Origin: Zhengella mangrovi
GTDB lineage: Bacteria; Pseudomonadota; Alphaproteobacteria; Rhizobiales; Rhizobiaceae
Assembly (NCBI RefSeq): GCF_002727065.1
Contig: NZ_PDVP01000002.1
Coordinates: forward strand, 186,001 to 250,000
Length of the DNA stretch: 64,000 nucleotides
Reading direction: 5' to 3'
Positions 61,296-64,000 of this stretch are shown piece by piece. Position 1 is the first letter of the stretch, and every line of letters starts with the position of its first letter. The position numbers and the translations under genes were made by a program. A model generated the notes under the pieces. That model searched no databases. It worked only from the letters and a program-made list of their open reading frames with translations, and was not told the origin of the DNA.

Positions 61296-62954
61296 TCAGA
61301 TTTCGGCTGCTTCGCCGATGTTGTCGACGCCGCGCTCTTCCAGCAGCGTGGAAAGCCAGTTCGGATCCATTTCCGGCACTGAAGACAACAGGAGGTCGGT
61401 GTAGGGATGGTGCGGCGGTGTGAACATGACGTCCTTGGGCCCCTGCTCCACGACCTTGCCGTGCTGCATGACGACGACCTCATCGGCAATCGAACGGACG
61501 GTCGCCAGGTCGTGCGTGATGAACATGTAGGACAGGTTCAGTTCCCGCTGGAGCTTGTCGAGCAGCTTCAGGATGCCCTCGGCCACGAGCTGGTCGAGCG
61601 CGCTGGTCACCTCGTCGCAGATGATGAAGGACGGCTCGGCCGCCAGGGCCCGGGCTATGCCGATGCGCTGCTTCTGGCCGCCCGACAGTTCGGTCGGGTA
61701 GCGGTTGTAGTATTTCGACGGCTCCAGCTCGATCAGGTCGAGAAGCTCGTCGACCCGGCTTTTCAGCTCGCCGCCCTGCAAGCCCATGTAGAACTGGGCC
61801 GGCCGGCCGATGATCTCGCTGATCCGCACCTTGGGGTTCAACGCCGTATCCGCCATCTGGTAGATCATCTGGCACTGGCGCAACTGGTCCTTGGAGCGGT
61901 CCTTGTAGCTCGGCGGAAGCTTCTCGCCCTTGAACAGGATCTCGCCCTTCAGGGGTGGCAGAAGGCCGGTGATGCAGCGTGCCGTCGTGGACTTGCCGGA
62001 CCCGGATTCGCCCACGACCGCGACCGTCATGCCCTCGTAAATATCGAAGGACACGTCGTCGAGCACCTTGGTGTCGCCATAGGCGGCGTCGACGTTCTTG
62101 ACCGAGACGACCGGCTTGACATTCGGGTCGGTCGGGCGCGGTTTCTGGTCACGCTGGAAGCTGCGAACCGCCCAGAGGCTCTTGGTGTAGTCCTCCTTCG
62201 GGTTTTCCAGCATCTGCGCGGTCGGCGCTTCCTCGACTTCCTCGCCCTTCAGCAGCACCTTGATCGTGTCGGCCATCTGGGCGACGACCGCCAGGTCGTG
62301 GGTGATGTAGATGGCGGCCGTGTTGAACTGGTCGACGATATCGCGGATCGCCGCCAGCACCTCGATCTGGGTGGTGACGTCGAGCGCCGTCGTCGGCTCG
62401 TCGAAAATGATCAGGTCCGGTCGGCAGGCCATGGCCATGGCGGTCATGGCACGCTGGAGCTGGCCGCCCGACACCTGGTGCGGGTAGCGGAAACCGATCT
62501 CCTGCGGGTTCGGCAGGCGAAGGCGCTCGTAGAGCTCCATCGCATCCTCCTGCGCTTCCACGCGCTTCTGGATGCGATAGTGCAGCGGCGCCTCGGTGTG
62601 CTGGTCGATGATCTTGTGCGCCGGGTTGAACGACGCCGCGGCCGACTGTGCAACGTAGGCAATGCGCGACCCGCGCAGCGCGCGGAGCGCCGATTGCGGC
62701 GTCGTCGTCAGTTCCATGCCGTCGAACTCGATGGAGCCGCCGGAAATCCGGCAGCCATCGCGGGCAAAGCCCATGGCGGCAAGCCCGATGGTGGACTTGC
62801 CGGCGCCGGACTCGCCGATCAGGCCGAGAACCTCGCCGCGATGGAGCGTGAGGTCCACGCCGTGGACGATCTCGAACCATTTCTCGTCCGCATAGGCCTC
62901 GATGCGAAGATCCTGGATCTTGAGAAGGACGTCTTTTTTCTTGTTGGTTGCCAT
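61296..62954 (-). CDS. peptide/nickel-type ABC transporter ATP-binding protein, DppD-DppF fusion
   Basis: 552 residues, two ATPase domains in one chain. First: Walker [10 protein letters not shown], signature [10 protein letters not shown], Walker B LIIFDEPT. Second: [37 protein letters not shown]. Fused ATPases of this kind serve Opp/Dpp or Yej-like importers. Start ATG four bases after the permease stop. Ligand unknown. Confidence 0.94.
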   Translation of the reverse strand: MATNKKKDVLLKIQDLRIEAYADEKWFEIVHGVDLTLHRGEVLGLIGESGAGKSTIGLAAMGFARDGCRISGGSIEFDGMELTTTPQSALRALRGSRIAYVAQSAAASFNPAHKIIDQHTEAPLHYRIQKRVEAQEDAMELYERLRLPNPQEIGFRYPHQVSGGQLQRAMTAMAMACRPDLIIFDEPTTALDVTTQIEVLAAIRDIVDQFNTAAIYITHDLAVVAQMADTIKVLLKGEEVEEAPTAQMLENPKEDYTKSLWAVRSFQRDQKPRPTDPNVKPVVSVKNVDAAYGDTKVLDDVSFDIYEGMTVAVVGESGSGKSTTARCITGLLPPLKGEILFKGEKLPPSYKDRSKDQLRQCQMIYQMADTALNPKVRISEIIGRPAQFYMGLQGGELKSRVDELLDLIELEPSKYYNRYPTELSGGQKQRIGIARALAAEPSFIICDEVTSALDQLVAEGILKLLDKLQRELNLSYMFITHDLATVRSIADEVVVMQHGKVVEQGPKDVMFTPPHHPYTDLLLSSVPEMDPNWLSTLLEERGVDNIGEAAEI

Positions 62955-62958
62955 GGGA

Positions 62959-64000
62959 TCATTCCTTCAAGCCGGAGGAGCGGTAGAGCATCCAGTCGAC
63001 CACGAAGTTCACCGCGACGGTGAGAAGCGCGATGGCCGCGGCCGGGATGAGCGGCGTGATCTCGCCGAACGAGATCAGGGTGGCATTCTCGCGCACCATG
63101 GAGCCCCAGTCGGCGGTCGGTGGCTGGATGCCGAGACCGAGGAAGGACAGGCCGGCGATCAGCAGGAAGACGAAGCAGAACTCCAGGCCGAACTCGGCAA
63201 TCAGCGGTGCGGTGGAATTCGGCAGGATCTCCTTGCGGATCAGGTACCAGTTGCCCTCGCCGCGAAGCTTTGCCGCCTCGATATAGTCCATGACGACGAC
63301 GTTGCCGGCAACCGCCCGGGTGAGGCGGAAGACGCGCGGCGAGTAGATCACGCCGACGACGATGACGATGACGATCAGGTTGGTGCCGAAGATCGACAGC
63401 ATCAGCAGCGCGAAAATCAGCGAGGGAACCGACATGACAATGTCGGCGGCACGGCCCATCACCTGGTCGAACCAGCCGCCACGGGTGGCCGCCAGGAGGC
63501 CGGCGAGCGCGCCCATGAAGAAGGCCAGGGCTGTGGCGACGAGCGCGAGACCGACGGAGTTGCGCGCACCGTAGATGATGCGGCTGAACATGTCGCGACC
63601 GAGCTGGTCGGCCCCGAGCAGCATGTTCTGGTCCGGCGGCGCGAAGGACGAGGCAATGACCTCGGCTTCGCCGTGCGGCGCGATGACCGGCGCGAAGATG
63701 CCGGCGATCGCATAGATGAAGATGACAAACATGCCGAAGCTGGCGGTCAGCGGCGCGGTGCGCAACTCCTTGGCCCAGCGTTCCGGGGTGATGGTGACCA
63801 GGAATTCCTTGAACGCGTAGGACATCCCGGCTGCCAGCGCGAGCAGCGCCACGACCGTGGTGATGGCCTTGAGCGCCCCGATCCCGCCAATGATGCCAAC
63901 GATGATGGAAATCAGCGTCAGTCCGAAAATGATCAGGAACGGCTCGCGGCGCTTGTAGTAGGCCGCCAGGCACGAGGCGGCGATGAGGAGGCTGTAATAG
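62959..64000 (-). CDS. peptide ABC transporter permease (DppC/OppC type), 5' end outside window
   Basis: The frame is open to the right edge; a GTG at 63852 is internal, since the residues upstream (YYSLLIAASCLAAYYKRREP, then FLIIFGLTLISIIVGIIGGIGA) form additional membrane helices. So at least 346 residues. Usual DppC core: GADQLGRDMFSRIIYGARNS, EAA loop EAAKLRGEGNWYLIRKEILPNS, and FLGLGIQPPTADWGSM. The extra N-terminal helices make it longer than normal DppC (about 300). Confidence 0.92.
   Translation of the reverse strand, partial: YYSLLIAASCLAAYYKRREPFLIIFGLTLISIIVGIIGGIGALKAITTVVALLALAAGMSYAFKEFLVTITPERWAKELRTAPLTASFGMFVIFIYAIAGIFAPVIAPHGEAEVIASSFAPPDQNMLLGADQLGRDMFSRIIYGARNSVGLALVATALAFFMGALAGLLAATRGGWFDQVMGRAADIVMSVPSLIFALLMLSIFGTNLIVIVIVVGVIYSPRVFRLTRAVAGNVVVMDYIEAAKLRGEGNWYLIRKEILPNSTAPLIAEFGLEFCFVFLLIAGLSFLGLGIQPPTADWGSMVRENATLISFGEITPLIPAAAIALLTVAVNFVVDWMLYRSSGLKE

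Noticed and set aside
60832-61423. Several 100-150-codon ORFs in the 61-kb intergenic region
   Set aside because: Arg-rich, mutually overlapping on both strands, no ribosome sites or motifs; one runs into the ABC ATPase gene.

Overview
The window is GC-rich, densely coded chromosomal DNA of an alphaproteobacterium, most likely in the Hyphomicrobiales (Rhizobiales). The main pointers are an ExoR-type Sel1-repeat periplasmic regulator, a PopZ/DUF2497 polar organiser inside the rhizobial order pcm-tolC-popZ-valS, an erpA-xthA pair, and many ATGA-overlapping operons. I see no insertion sequence, phage, CRISPR array or rRNA. Two tRNA genes (Cys, Asn) are present. Genus cannot be read from the sequence.

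Layout. 1-14 kb is core housekeeping: erpA, an NCS2 purine/uracil permease, xthA, exoR, a TerC-type membrane protein, ppk2, valS, popZ, tolC, a Pcm-like methyltransferase, tRNA-Cys. 14-19 kb holds tRNA-Asn, a sulfur-related operon (two YeeE/YedE half-transporters plus a periplasmic rhodanese/DSP-like protein) behind an AT-rich operator, and a class I PHA synthase. 19.5-24.2 kb is one operon: polar amino-acid ABC transporter, a class IV aminotransferase-like protein and a GntR/FCD regulator, with an operator-like dyad ahead of it. 24-29.9 kb carries a methyltransferase, a LuxR-solo/PAS pair, and a HpaB/AbfD-family flavoprotein divergent from a TetR regulator and an isochorismatase-like hydrolase. 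30.2-35.2 kb is a photolyase / FAD amine oxidase / DUF1365 / Cfa-like methyltransferase cluster. 35-42 kb has Lrp-ald, an OmpA-like protein and a tight operon cysK-alaX-GFA-sseA-GNAT. 41.5-44.5 kb has a ChrR-like cupin protein, an SDR and a GPH symporter. 44.5-53.8 kb contains hydrolases, MFS and Na/Pi transporters, ilvA and trkH. 53.8-60.4 kb is a homogentisate catabolic operon (MBL-fold protein, small membrane protein, MhaA-like hydroxylase, DUF2783 protein, hmgA, fahA) plus a separately transcribed VOC gene under a near-identical promoter element. 61.2-64 kb is part of a Dpp/Opp-type peptide ABC transporter running off the right edge.

The most interesting signals are: (1) two blocks, 30.2-35.2 and 41.5-44.5 kb, that together resemble the ChrR/sigma-E singlet-oxygen regulon, but with no sigma gene and a ChrR-like protein that has lost its anti-sigma zinc ligands; (2) an aminotransferase-fold protein with Asn at the catalytic Lys position, inside an intact transporter operon; (3) an AbfD/HpaB-family enzyme lacking two of four cluster ligands; (4) a 35-bp promoter element shared by the homogentisate operon and the VOC gene, about 58 bases before each start codon; (5) an MBL-fold protein with a half-lost metal site. 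All functional statements come from reading motifs and gene order; no database search was run.
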